In this document: positions 44,404 to 52,785 of the stretch, piece after piece
Layout of the letters: each line of letters begins with the position of its first letter
How positions within the stretch are numbered: the stretch's first letter is position 1
Assembly: GCF_001042905.1 (NCBI RefSeq)
Contig: NZ_JYLB01000006.1
Coordinates: forward strand, 62,001 to 126,000
Length of the DNA stretch: 64,000 bases
Source of the DNA: Pseudomonas lini
Lineage (GTDB): Bacteria > Pseudomonadota > Gammaproteobacteria > Pseudomonadales > Pseudomonadaceae
Direction: 5' to 3'
Made by a program: the position numbers and the translations under genes
The notes under the pieces: model-generated
The model's database searches: none
Told to the model about the DNA's origin: nothing
Seen by the model: only the letters and a program-made list of their open reading frames with translations

Positions 44404-44498
44404 TGCTGAAAATAGCCATTTTGCTGAAAATAGTCGAGGGCTTTCACCGAATAAGCTTATTTCAACAGTTGTTGAAATTGGATAGGTACTGAAAATAT
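44404..44498 (-). promoter_or_regulatory. Repeat-rich operator/promoter region of the AbiE-like pair
   Basis: TGCTGAAAATAG occurs at 44404-44415 and 44422-44433, and ACTGAAAATAT at 44488-44498. A palindrome ATTTCAAC-AGTT-GTTGAAAT lies at 44459-44478. They sit just upstream of the antitoxin start, where AbiEi proteins are known to autorepress. Confidence 0.5.
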
Positions 44499-44514
44499 GG
44501 AAACTGACCTACTG

Positions 44515-44898
44515 CTAGCCCAGCTTCCGCCATTTGTCGATGAGCCGCGCAGTCAGCCATCCATTGAGCAGCGCAAATACCAACAGCACCCAGACGACCA
44601 TCACGTAAAGGGTACGATCCACGTCAAAATCCCACAGATCCAACCTGCTGCCACGAATGATGCTAATGGCGGCCGGTAGGTTGACGTAAAAAAGTGCCAT
44701 GAAGGCGCTTGTCAGGGGTAGGGCGCAACCGAGTAAAGCACCAAAAACCTTTCCTCGGCTGCGTTTTCTCGCCTGCGGACCTGATTGTTTTTCATCCAGT
44801 TCCAGCGCTTCATGCAGCCTGGGCCACGCCAGGTTGAACATGAAAGTGGTCAGGGTCAGCAGCAGGCCGCTGACCGCGACGATGTCACTGAACGGCAT
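44515..44898 (-). CDS. Hypothetical membrane protein
   Basis: Encodes 127 residues with three hydrophobic helices: VAVSGLLLTLTTFMFNLAW near the start, FGALLGCALPLTSAFMALFYV in the middle and LYVMVVWVLLVFALLNGWL near the end, separated by a charged loop. It overlaps the preceding 190-residue gene by 14 bases and is the last of three genes in that unit. No family recognised. Confidence 0.75.
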   Translation of the reverse strand: MPFSDIVAVSGLLLTLTTFMFNLAWPRLHEALELDEKQSGPQARKRSRGKVFGALLGCALPLTSAFMALFYVNLPAAISIIRGSRLDLWDFDVDRTLYVMVVWVLLVFALLNGWLTARLIDKWRKLG

Positions 44899-45457
44899 TC
44901 AGGCCAAGCGTCCGGCACAACAGGTCGTGAGAGTCTTCACTGATTTCGAACAGCCCGGCGCTGCCTTTGCGTTTGGTGATGGGTTTGAAGGTCGGCTCGT
45001 TCTGGGTGATCAGCATGTTCAATTCATCACGAATGACGTCGGAGCTGATGACCACCAGGTAAACCGTCTGCGCATGGTCTGCGGTTTCGATGACGGCCCG
45101 CATGCTGTTCTGCAGGATGTCGTCGAGTTGATTGCGAAACCGAGAGACCGTGTTCTTCAGGAGCGTTTTGCTTTGGCTCTGGGTCAGTTGGAAGATCGTT
45201 GATATCTGCGATTCGGTCGGCAGCGTTTGCCCGAAGTAACTCTGAATCAGATACAGCAGACGATCCTGTTTCGCCTCATCGGCCCTGCTTGGCATGCCGC
45301 CTTCGACCAGCATTTTCAGGTATTCGGTCAGGCTCGCCTTGGCTATTCGCTGTAGGGCATGAGCGATTTCGTGGTCGGAAATCCTCAGCGTCTTTTTGAC
45401 CGGTTCCTTTTGTTCCAGGTCGAAGGCCTGGGCGTCGATCGTGAACGAGATCTGCAT
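44885..45457 (-). CDS. Hypothetical protein, possible helix-turn-helix
   Basis: Encodes 190 mostly helical, charged residues. The segment LPTESQISTIFQLTQSQSKTLL (near residues 80-100) could form a helix-turn-helix, followed by a region predicted as long helices; the C-terminus (ISEDSHDLLCRTLGL) is acidic. GGAGGA lies seven bases before the ATG at 45457. It overlaps the membrane-protein gene by 14 bases and follows the zinc-ribbon gene by 17. No family recognised; a regulator or phage-defence component would fit the setting. Confidence 0.75.
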   Translation of the reverse strand: MQISFTIDAQAFDLEQKEPVKKTLRISDHEIAHALQRIAKASLTEYLKMLVEGGMPSRADEAKQDRLLYLIQSYFGQTLPTESQISTIFQLTQSQSKTLLKNTVSRFRNQLDDILQNSMRAVIETADHAQTVYLVVISSDVIRDELNMLITQNEPTFKPITKRKGSAGLFEISEDSHDLLCRTLGLNAVQ

Positions 45458-45474
45458 GGCTCAGTCCTCCAGGA

Positions 45475-45735
45475 TTATTTTTTGCTGGTGCTGCTGAGCG
45501 TCTCGGCCTTTTTGATCCCGACGGGTTTATTGGTTTTCTCTGGGTACGGATCAATAGCCGCATCGCCCTGACCGGTAAGAATTTTCCAGCCATGACGGGT
45601 GTGTGGTGTTTTCCGGAGTTGCGGGCACGGCGGCATCGAGGTCTTGGCCTGATTCGAGTACTCATGACCGCAATCGACGCAGGCATAGGTGCCAGGTGCA
45701 ACATCGCTGCCGTATGGAACATAGTCTTTTTGCAT
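45475..45735 (-). CDS. Small zinc-ribbon protein
   Basis: Encodes 86 residues. CVDCGHEY near residue 19 and a later PPCPQLRK cysteine resemble a zinc ribbon in which the second CxxC is incomplete. The C-terminal half is basic and low-complexity (KTNKPVGIKKAE). AGGAGA lies eight bases before the ATG. It is the first gene of the three-gene unit. The function is unknown. Confidence 0.75.
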   Translation of the reverse strand: MQKDYVPYGSDVAPGTYACVDCGHEYSNQAKTSMPPCPQLRKTPHTRHGWKILTGQGDAAIDPYPEKTNKPVGIKKAETLSSTSKK

Positions 45736-45835
45736 GGATAGATCTCCTGTGGGCTCAGGGAAGATCCTATGCAGATTGCTTACTTCGCGATGTCAGACGT
45801 TTCGCTTAGTCAGGTCAGGCATTTCCTGCGCGCAT

Positions 45836-45928
45836 AAAAAAGATCGCAGACTTCGTCAGCTCCTACAGGGTTTTCGTACATCCGAAAATCCGCTGTTGTA
45901 GGAGCTGCCGAAGGCTGCGATCTTTTTA
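45836..45928. repeat. REPIN doublet (GATCGCAGCC type)
   Basis: AGATCGCAGACTTCGTCAGC at 45841 (two changes from the usual arm) is mirrored by an exact inverse arm at 45897-45923. It lies just after the argB stop and probably terminates argB. Confidence 0.9.
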
Positions 45929-45937
45929 AGGTTTGAA

Positions 45938-46843
45938 TCAGTGACGCTTGCGATTGCTGATCAAAGTGCCCACACCGGTATCGGTGAAGATTTCCAGCAG
46001 AATCGCGTTCGGCACCCGACCATCAATGATCAACGAGCTACCCACGCCGCCCTGTACCGCTTCCAGCGCGCACCGAATCTTCGGCAGCATGCCGCCGTAG
46101 ATAGTGCCGTCGGCGATCAGGTCGTCGACCTGTTGAGTCGTCAGGCCGGTCAGAACCGTGCCCGACTTATCCATCAGGCCGGCGATGTTGGTCAGCAGCA
46201 TCAGCTTTTCAGCCTTTAGTGCCTCGGCCACTTTACCGGCCACCAGATCGGCGTTGATGTTGTACGACTCGCCGTTGGCACCGACGCCGATTGGCGCGAT
46301 CACCGGAATGAAATCGCCTTTGACCAGCAGGTTCAGCAGGTCGGTGTTGATGCCGACCACTTCGCCCACCTGGCCGATATCGATGATTTCCGGCTGAGTC
46401 ATTTCCGGTGTCTGACGGGTAACAGTGAGCTTTTTCGCACGAATCAGCTCGGCGTCTTTACCGGTCAGGCCGATGGCGCTGCCGCCATGACGGTTGATCA
46501 GGTTGACGATGTCCTTGTTGACCTGTCCGCCGAGGACCATTTCCACCACGTCCATGGTCTGCGCGTCAGTCACGCGCATGCCATCGATGAAGTGGCTCTC
46601 GATCGACAGGCGCTTGAGCAGGTCGCCGATTTGCGGGCCGCCACCATGAACCACCACCGGGTTAATGCCCACGGCTTTCATCAGCACGATATCGCGGGCG
46701 AAGCCGGTTTTCAGCTCCTCGCTTTCCATCGCGTTGCCGCCGTATTTGATCACCAGCGTCTTTCCGACATAGCGGCGAATGTAAGGCAGCGCTTCGGACA
46801 GGACCTTGGCGGTGTTGGCGGCGGCTTCGCGTTCGAGGGTCAT
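45938..46843 (-). CDS. argB: Acetylglutamate kinase
   Basis: Encodes 301 residues of the arginine pathway kinase acting on N-acetylglutamate. KTLVIKYGGNAM near the N-terminus, VVHGGGPQIG and GGMLPKIRCALEAV are typical, and the N-terminal helix fits the arginine-inhibited hexameric type. It is 25 bases downstream of algC. Confidence 0.97.
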   Translation of the reverse strand: MTLEREAAANTAKVLSEALPYIRRYVGKTLVIKYGGNAMESEELKTGFARDIVLMKAVGINPVVVHGGGPQIGDLLKRLSIESHFIDGMRVTDAQTMDVVEMVLGGQVNKDIVNLINRHGGSAIGLTGKDAELIRAKKLTVTRQTPEMTQPEIIDIGQVGEVVGINTDLLNLLVKGDFIPVIAPIGVGANGESYNINADLVAGKVAEALKAEKLMLLTNIAGLMDKSGTVLTGLTTQQVDDLIADGTIYGGMLPKIRCALEAVQGGVGSSLIIDGRVPNAILLEIFTDTGVGTLISNRKRH

Positions 46844-46868
46844 TCAGGGCTCCGGGTGCTTCAGAAGA

Positions 46869-48266
46869 TCAAAACGGTAATTGGAGATCAGGGGCAACGC
46901 GTTTCAGCTGGACGTGGAACACATCCTTGATGCGCTGCAATTCAGCCTCGTCATCGGCCTCGAAGCGCAGCACCAGCACCGGTGTGGTGTTGGAGGCGCG
47001 AACCAGGCCCCAGCCTTTGGCATAGTCGACTCGCACGCCGTCAATGGTGGTCAGGTCGGCGCCTTCACCCCATTGCGCATCGTGCAGTGCATCAATGATG
47101 CTGAATTTGCTCTCTTCGGTCACATGGATATTGATCTCTGGCGTAGAAATATCGTTCGGGAAGGTTGCGAACAGCTCTTCCGCGGTGGATTTTTCCTTGC
47201 TCAGGATCTCCAGCAGCCGCGCGGCGCTGTAAATACCGTCGTCGAAACCGAACCAGCGCTCCTTGAAGAAGATGTGCCCGCTCATTTCGCCGGCCAACAG
47301 GGCGCCGGATTGTTTCATTTTCTTTTTGATCAGCGAGTGACCGGTCTTCCACATCAGCGGCCGACCGCCGTATTCCTTGATCAGCGGGATCAGGCGACGG
47401 GTGCATTTGACGTCGAAGATGATTTCCGCGTTCGGGTTGCGCGCCACGACGTCGCGGGCGAACAGCATCAACAGGCGATCAGGGAAAACGATGCTGCCGG
47501 TATTGGTAACAACGCCTACACGGTCGCCGTCGCCGTCGAAAGCCAGGCCCAGGTCGGCGTTGGTTTCCTTGACCTTGGCGATCAGGTCCACCAGGTTTTC
47601 AGGCTTGCCCGGGTCCGGGTGGTGGTTCGGGAAGTTGCCATCGACTTCGCAGAACAGCGGGATGACTTCGCAGTTCAGGGCTTCGATCAGCTGCGGCGCG
47701 ATCACGCCAGCCGCGCCGTTACCGCAATCGACCACCACTTTCAGACGGCGGGCCAGTTTGATGTCCTGGACGATTTCGGTGTTGTAACGGTCGAGGATTT
47801 CGACCTGGGTGATGCTGCCCTTGCCGCTGCTCAGGTTGTTGGTCTTGAGGCGGTCGTGCAGGGCCTGGATCTGTTCGTTGGCCAAAGTGTCGCCAGCGAT
47901 GACGATTTTGAAGCCGTTGTAGTTCGACGGGTTGTGGCTGCCGGTGAGCATCACGCCGGATTTGCCAGCCAGTACGTTGGCGGCGTAGTACAGCGCTGGG
48001 GTTGGCACCAGGCCGACGTCGCTGACGTGGCAACCGCTGTCGGCCAGGCCCTGGATCAGTTGCTCGACCAGTTCCGGGCCGGACAGGCGACCGTCGCGGC
48101 CGACGGACACGTTGGGTTCGTTCTGGGCCAGGCTCTGGGAGCCGATGGCGCGACCAAGCCAATAAGCGGTTTCAGCGTTCAAGAATTCCGGGACGGTGCC
48201 GCGAATATCGTAGGCGCGGAAGATGCTGTCGGGGAACTTGGGTGCGACTTGGGCTGGGGTGCTCAT
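46869..48266 (-). CDS. algC: Phosphomannomutase/phosphoglucomutase AlgC
   Basis: Encodes 465 residues that interconvert hexose 1- and 6-phosphates for alginate, LPS and rhamnolipid synthesis. The N-terminal FRAYDIRG, active-site phosphoserine loop TGSHNPSNYNG near residue 108, metal loop DGDGDR near 242 and the GEMSGH sugar-binding block are present. The start overlaps the stop of a 66-codon frame as ATGA; GGAG lies 11 bases upstream. Confidence 0.97.
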   Translation of the reverse strand: MSTPAQVAPKFPDSIFRAYDIRGTVPEFLNAETAYWLGRAIGSQSLAQNEPNVSVGRDGRLSGPELVEQLIQGLADSGCHVSDVGLVPTPALYYAANVLAGKSGVMLTGSHNPSNYNGFKIVIAGDTLANEQIQALHDRLKTNNLSSGKGSITQVEILDRYNTEIVQDIKLARRLKVVVDCGNGAAGVIAPQLIEALNCEVIPLFCEVDGNFPNHHPDPGKPENLVDLIAKVKETNADLGLAFDGDGDRVGVVTNTGSIVFPDRLLMLFARDVVARNPNAEIIFDVKCTRRLIPLIKEYGGRPLMWKTGHSLIKKKMKQSGALLAGEMSGHIFFKERWFGFDDGIYSAARLLEILSKEKSTAEELFATFPNDISTPEINIHVTEESKFSIIDALHDAQWGEGADLTTIDGVRVDYAKGWGLVRASNTTPVLVLRFEADDEAELQRIKDVFHVQLKRVAPDLQLPF

Positions 48267-48463
48267 CTGTAGGAATGCTCCATCTTGAAAGTGGCTGGAC
48301 CTGCCGGCGAAAAACTCGTCGGCAGGCGCAAACTGAAGGGTATGACGGTGTTTTCCACCGAGAGTTCGTGGTGTGAAAAGGCCATGCCATCAACATCGAC
48401 GAGCAATTGGCCGGCCAATGCCTTGATTTCCAGTGGTAAACCTTCCAGATGACGTCTTTGCAA
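48263..48463 (-). CDS. Possible small protein coupled to algC
   Basis: A 66-codon frame starts with TTG, with AAGGA six bases upstream, and ends in ATGA on the algC start. The sequence (LEIKALAGQLLVDVDGMAFS, VENTVIPFSLRLPTSFS) is moderately hydrophobic without a recognised domain. The good ribosome site and coupling favour a real gene between dut and algC; the TTG start and lack of a family weigh against it. Confidence 0.5.
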   Translation of the reverse strand: MQRRHLEGLPLEIKALAGQLLVDVDGMAFSHHELSVENTVIPFSLRLPTSFSPAGPATFKMEHSYR

Positions 48464-48528
48464 TTTTCATCCTTAAAATGCAGAGGGCAGGTCTGGCCGG
48501 GTAGGGCTCCCAGCCTGAATGCCGATGA

Positions 48529-48984
48529 TCAGTGGCTACCCGAATGGCCGAACCCGCCAGTGCCGCGCTGGGTTTCGACGAACTCTTCGACCATTTCAAA
48601 ATGCGCTTGAACCACTGGTACCAGCACCAATTGGGCCAGGCGTTCGCCTACCACCATGTTGAAATCGGTCTGGCCACGGTTCCAGCACGACACCATCAGC
48701 GGGCCCTGGTAATCGGAGTCGATCAAGCCGACCAGGTTGCCGAGCACGATGCCGTGTTTATGGCCCAGGCCGGAGCGCGGCAGAATCAGCGCGGCTAAAC
48801 CTGGATCGCCAATGTAGACGGACAGGCCGGTCGGAATCAGCAGGGTTTCGCCCGGCTTGATGACGGTGTCTTTTTCCAGCATGGCGCGCAGGTCGAGGCC
48901 GGCGGAGCCTGGCGTGGCGTACTGCGGCAGCGGAAATTCGGTACCAATGCGGGGGTCGAGGATCTTGGCTTGCAAAGCGTGCAT
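48529..48984 (-). CDS. dut: dUTP diphosphatase
   Basis: Encodes 151 residues that hydrolyse dUTP to dUMP. All five motifs are visible, including GSAGLDLRA, PRSGLGHKHGIVLGNLVGLIDSDYQGPL, ERLAQLV and the C-terminal RGTGGFGHSG that closes over the active site. It lies immediately downstream of coaBC. Confidence 0.97.
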   Translation of the reverse strand: MHALQAKILDPRIGTEFPLPQYATPGSAGLDLRAMLEKDTVIKPGETLLIPTGLSVYIGDPGLAALILPRSGLGHKHGIVLGNLVGLIDSDYQGPLMVSCWNRGQTDFNMVVGERLAQLVLVPVVQAHFEMVEEFVETQRGTGGFGHSGSH

Positions 48985-48989
48985 GTAAA

Positions 48990-50198
48990 TTAAACCTGGT
49001 TCAGACGTTCGGCGATAAAAGTGATCAGCTGGCGAGCGATTTTGCTCTTGCTGGTCTGGGCGAAGAGTGTGGCGTGCAGCTCACGGTCGATCACGCTGCA
49101 GGCGTTTTCTTCGCTGTTGAAGCCAATACTCGGGTTCGCGACGTCGTTGGCGACGATCAGATCGAGGTTTTTGTCTTTCAACTTGCGGGCAGCGTAATCG
49201 AGCAGATGTTCGGTTTCGGCAGCGAAGCCGACACTGAACGGACGGTCGGGACGGGTGGCGATGGTTGCCAGGATGTCCGGGTTGCGGACCATCTGTAGCA
49301 ATAAGCCGTCGCCGTTCGTAGGATCTTTCTTGAGTTTCTGTGGGGCGACGACTTCCGGACGGTAGTCCGCGACCGCGGCAGAGGCGATGAACAGGTCGCA
49401 AGGGATCGCCGCTTCACACGCAGCGAGCATGTCGCGGGCGCTCACCACATCGATGCGCGTGACACGATCCGGGGTCGGCAGGTGCACGGGACCTGTGATC
49501 AGGGTCACGCGGGCGCCAGCTTCTACCGCGGCTTCGGCCAGGGCAAAGCCCATTTTTCCGGAGCTGTGGTTGGTGATGTAGCGCACCGGGTCGATGTTTT
49601 CCTGGGTCGGACCAGCGGTGATCAGCACATGTTTGCCGGTCAGCGCCTGGCGCTGGAAGCAGTCTGCCGCGCACTGGGCGAGGTCGGTGGCTTCGAGCAT
49701 GCGACCCATGCCGACGTCGCCGCAGGCCTGGCTGCCGGAGGCTGGGCCGAAGACCTTGAGGTCGCGGCTTTCGAGGGTTTGCAGGTTGGCCTGGGTCGCC
49801 GGGTCGCGCCACATGGCCTGGTTCATCGCCGGGGCAACCGCGACCACGGCGTCGGTGGCCAGCACCAGCGTGGTCAGCAGGTCGTCGGCAATGCCTTGGG
49901 CCAGGCGGGCGATCAGGTCCGCGGTGGCGGGAGCGATCAGCACCAGGTCGGCCCATTTGGCCAGCTCGATGTGGCCCATCGCGGCTTCGGCCGCCGGGTC
50001 CAGCAAATCGAGATGGACCGGATGCCCGGACAACGCCTGCATGGTCAGCGGGGTAATGAATTCGCTACCACCACGGGTCATGACCACGCGCACTTCGGCG
50101 CCCTGGTCGATCAGGCGGCGAACCAGCTCGGCGCTCTTGTAGGCAGCAATGCCGCCGCCGACGCCCAGAACGATGCGTTTCCGATACAGCCGCTGCAT
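48990..50198 (-). CDS. coaBC: Bifunctional coenzyme A biosynthesis protein CoaBC (Dfp)
   Basis: Encodes 402 residues. The N-terminal flavoprotein is phosphopantothenoylcysteine decarboxylase (GGGIAAYKSAELVRRL, APAMNQAMW with PAMN motif); the C-terminal half is the synthetase (ITAGPTQENIDPVRYITNHSSGKMG, with the KKDPTNG-like segment). The start at 50198 is chosen because the conserved part begins with RKRIVLGVGGG. It is divergent from radC with a 136-base gap. Confidence 0.96.
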   Translation of the reverse strand: MQRLYRKRIVLGVGGGIAAYKSAELVRRLIDQGAEVRVVMTRGGSEFITPLTMQALSGHPVHLDLLDPAAEAAMGHIELAKWADLVLIAPATADLIARLAQGIADDLLTTLVLATDAVVAVAPAMNQAMWRDPATQANLQTLESRDLKVFGPASGSQACGDVGMGRMLEATDLAQCAADCFQRQALTGKHVLITAGPTQENIDPVRYITNHSSGKMGFALAEAAVEAGARVTLITGPVHLPTPDRVTRIDVVSARDMLAACEAAIPCDLFIASAAVADYRPEVVAPQKLKKDPTNGDGLLLQMVRNPDILATIATRPDRPFSVGFAAETEHLLDYAARKLKDKNLDLIVANDVANPSIGFNSEENACSVIDRELHATLFAQTSKSKIARQLITFIAERLNQV

Positions 50199-50334
50199 AG
50201 GTCTGCCTTTCATTTCGTTGATGACTGCTTGGCGATACCCCCTCCCCAGGGATGAATTCGCCAGCAAAAAAGATGGGCTACGATATCACAGCGACCGCTA
50301 TGGAACAGCGGCGCCCACATTCCAGGGAGGTGCT

Positions 50335-51009
50335 ATGAGTATTCGCGATTGGCCGGTGGCCGAGCGGCCACGGGAGAGGTTACTTGAGTTGGGTTCGGGG
50401 AGTCTTTCGGACGCCGAACTGCTAGCGATTTTTTTAAGGACCGGCGTGTCGGGTAAAAGCGCAGTTGATCTGGCGCGACACCTGCTGAATCAGTTTGGCA
50501 GCCTGCGCTCACTGCTAGAGGCCGATCAGGCTGCGTTCAGCAGGCAATTGGGGCTTGGGCCAGCGAAGTTCGCTCAGTTGCAAGCGGCACAGGAAATGGG
50601 CAGAAGGCATTTGGCCGAACGTGCACGCCAAAAATCGGCACTGGAAAATCCGCAGGCGGTTCGTGATTACCTGAAATCGATGCTGCGCCACGAGCCTCAC
50701 GAGGTGTTTGGGTGTCTGTTTTTGGATTCCAAGCATCAAGTGCTGACCTTCGAGGTGCTCTTTCGCGGCTCCATCGACAACACCAGTGTCTATCCGAGAC
50801 AAGTGGTTAAACGCGCGTTGGCCCACAACGCCGCCGCGTTGATCCTCTGCCACAACCATCCGTCGGGTAATGCCAGCCCCAGTCAAGCCGACCGCACGCT
50901 GACCAAGCGTCTGCAAGAGGCGCTGGACCTGATCGACGTGCGGGTGCTGGACCATTTCATCATCGGGGACGGCGATCCGCTGTCCATGGCCGAGTATGGG
51001 TGGATGTGA
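50335..51009 (+). CDS. radC: RadC family JAB-domain protein
   Basis: Encodes 224 residues. An N-terminal HhH-like helical part (LGSGSLSDAELLAIFLRTG) precedes a JAB/MPN metalloprotease-like domain with LCHNHPSGNASPSQAD near residue 175. The cellular role is uncertain despite the name. AGGGAGGT precedes the ATG. It is divergent from coaBC. Confidence 0.95.
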   Translation: MSIRDWPVAERPRERLLELGSGSLSDAELLAIFLRTGVSGKSAVDLARHLLNQFGSLRSLLEADQAAFSRQLGLGPAKFAQLQAAQEMGRRHLAERARQKSALENPQAVRDYLKSMLRHEPHEVFGCLFLDSKHQVLTFEVLFRGSIDNTSVYPRQVVKRALAHNAAALILCHNHPSGNASPSQADRTLTKRLQEALDLIDVRVLDHFIIGDGDPLSMAEYGWM

Positions 51010-51037
51010 ACGAGGGATTCGAAGCTAAGTGAGTCCC

Positions 51038-51180
51038 TGTGGGAGCGGTCCTGTGGCGAGGGGGCTTGCCCCCGTTTGAGTGCGTAGCACTCACAAGATT
51101 TTTGGTGCATCAGAGATTTGGGGGCTGCTTCGCAGCCCAACGGGGGCAAGCCCCCTCGCCACAAAAGCCCGCTCCCACAG
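51038..51180. repeat. Composite nested REPIN
   Basis: Outer arms TGTGGGAGCGG (51038) and its inverse (to 51180) enclose inner arms GGCGAGGGGGCTTGCCCCCG and CGGGGGCAAGCCCCCTCGCC, which enclose a further palindrome (GGGGCTGCTTCGCAGCCC). The same architecture occurs at 55956-56120. Confidence 0.88.
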
Positions 51181-51195
51181 GTTGTGTGTTGGTGC

Positions 51196-52785
51196 TTATG
51201 GCTTGAGGACTACCTTGGAGTAGTCCTGGCGACCAAACGGGCTGACTGCATAACCCTCGACGTCTTTGCGCGTCAGCGCAAACGCCGTCGGGTGAGCCAG
51301 TGGCAGCCACAACGCCTGTTGCTGGATCTGCGCCTGGGCCTGTTCGTAGAGCTTGGTGCGTACACCTTGCTCACCAGTGGTCTTGCCGGCGCTGATCAGT
51401 TTGTCCAGGTCCGGGTTGCAGTAGCGGGCGAAGTTGGTGCCGGATTTGACCCCCGCGCAGGAAAACTGCGGCGTGAGGAAGTTGTCCGGGTCGCCGTTGT
51501 CGCCGGCCCAGCCCATGAACAGCAGGTCGTGCTCGCCGGCCTTGGCGCGGCGAATCAGCTCGCCCCATTCGATCACGCGAATCTCGGCCTGAATGCCGAT
51601 TTCCGCAAGGTCGGATTGCAGCATTTGCGCGCTGAGGCTTGGGTTCGGGTTTAGCAGACTGCCGGAAGGGCGGGTCCAGATGGTGGTCTGGAAACCATTC
51701 TTGAACCCGGCCTTGGTCATGAGTGCCTTGGCCTTTTCGATGTCATGCGGGTAGCCCGGCAAGCCTTTGGCGTAGCTCCAAGTGTTAGGTGGGTACGGGC
51801 CGTTGGCGGGTTCGGCGGTGTCTTCGAACACGGCTTTGACGTAGTTGGCCTTGTCGAACGCGAGATTGATCGCCTGGCGTACTTCAGGTTTATCCAGCGG
51901 CGGATGTTGGCTGTTGATGCCAACGAAGGCGGTCATGAAGGCGTCAGTCTTTTCGACTTTCAGGGTCGGCTCTTTCAGCGCGGCCTGTACGTCCAGCGGC
52001 TTGGGCGATAGGGCGATCTGGCACTCGTTGCGGCGCAATTTCTGCAGGCGCACGTTGGCATCGGGGGTGATGGCGAAGATCAGCGGGTCTACCGATGGCT
52101 TGCCGCGGAAGTAGTCGCGGTTGGCCTTGTAGCGAATCGAGGCATCTTTCTGGAAGCGCGAGAAGATGAACGGGCCGCTGCCGATCGGCTGGTTGTTGAG
52201 TTTTTCCGGAGTGCCGGCCTTCATGAGTTGGTCGGCGTATTCGGCCGAATAGATCGAGGCGAAACCCATGCTCAGGGTGGGCAGGAAAGTCGAGTCCGGG
52301 TGATCGAGGGTGAAGCGGATGGTAAGCGGGTCCAGTGCGTCGATCTTCTTGATCAGCGCCGGTAACTGCATCGACTGGGCGTGCGGGAAGCCGCTCTGGG
52401 CGACTTTGTGCCACGGGTTCGCCGGGTCGAGCATGCGGTCGAAGCTGAACTTCACGTCTTCGGCGGTCAGGTCGCGCGTCGGGTTGAAGTATTCGGTACT
52501 GTGGAATTTCACCTGTGGGTGCAATTTGAAGACGTAGGTCAGGCCATCGGGTGTGACTTCCCAGCTGTCCGCCAGGCTGGCGACCACTTTGCCGCTGGCC
52601 GTGTCGAAGTCCACCAGGCGGTCCATCAGCACGTCGGCCGAGGCGTTGGTGGTGGTCAGCGAGTTGTATTGCACCACGTCGAACCCTTCCGGGCTGGCTT
52701 CGGTGCAGACGCTCAGGGCGGCAGCCATAGCCTGTGGGCTCAGTAGAAGCGGGGCGAGCAGCAGCGGTAGGGCAGCGAGGCGCAT
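51196..52785 (-). CDS. ABC transporter periplasmic peptide-binding protein (DppA-like)
   Basis: Encodes 529 residues of the SBP_bac_5 family with a signal peptide (LPLLLAPLLLSPQAMAA). EDVKFSFDRMLDP, GSGPFIFSRFQKDASI and YPHDIEKAKALM are typical of dipeptide-binding proteins. No permease or ATPase genes accompany it, so it is a solitary binding protein, as I recall for PAO1 (PA5317). The ligand is uncertain. Confidence 0.92.
   Translation of the reverse strand: MRLAALPLLLAPLLLSPQAMAAALSVCTEASPEGFDVVQYNSLTTTNASADVLMDRLVDFDTASGKVVASLADSWEVTPDGLTYVFKLHPQVKFHSTEYFNPTRDLTAEDVKFSFDRMLDPANPWHKVAQSGFPHAQSMQLPALIKKIDALDPLTIRFTLDHPDSTFLPTLSMGFASIYSAEYADQLMKAGTPEKLNNQPIGSGPFIFSRFQKDASIRYKANRDYFRGKPSVDPLIFAITPDANVRLQKLRRNECQIALSPKPLDVQAALKEPTLKVEKTDAFMTAFVGINSQHPPLDKPEVRQAINLAFDKANYVKAVFEDTAEPANGPYPPNTWSYAKGLPGYPHDIEKAKALMTKAGFKNGFQTTIWTRPSGSLLNPNPSLSAQMLQSDLAEIGIQAEIRVIEWGELIRRAKAGEHDLLFMGWAGDNGDPDNFLTPQFSCAGVKSGTNFARYCNPDLDKLISAGKTTGEQGVRTKLYEQAQAQIQQQALWLPLAHPTAFALTRKDVEGYAVSPFGRQDYSKVVLKP

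Noticed and set aside
46881..48272. 463-codon plus-strand frame opposite algC
   Set aside because: Antisense to an intact algC with all active-site motifs; no ribosome site or domain of its own.
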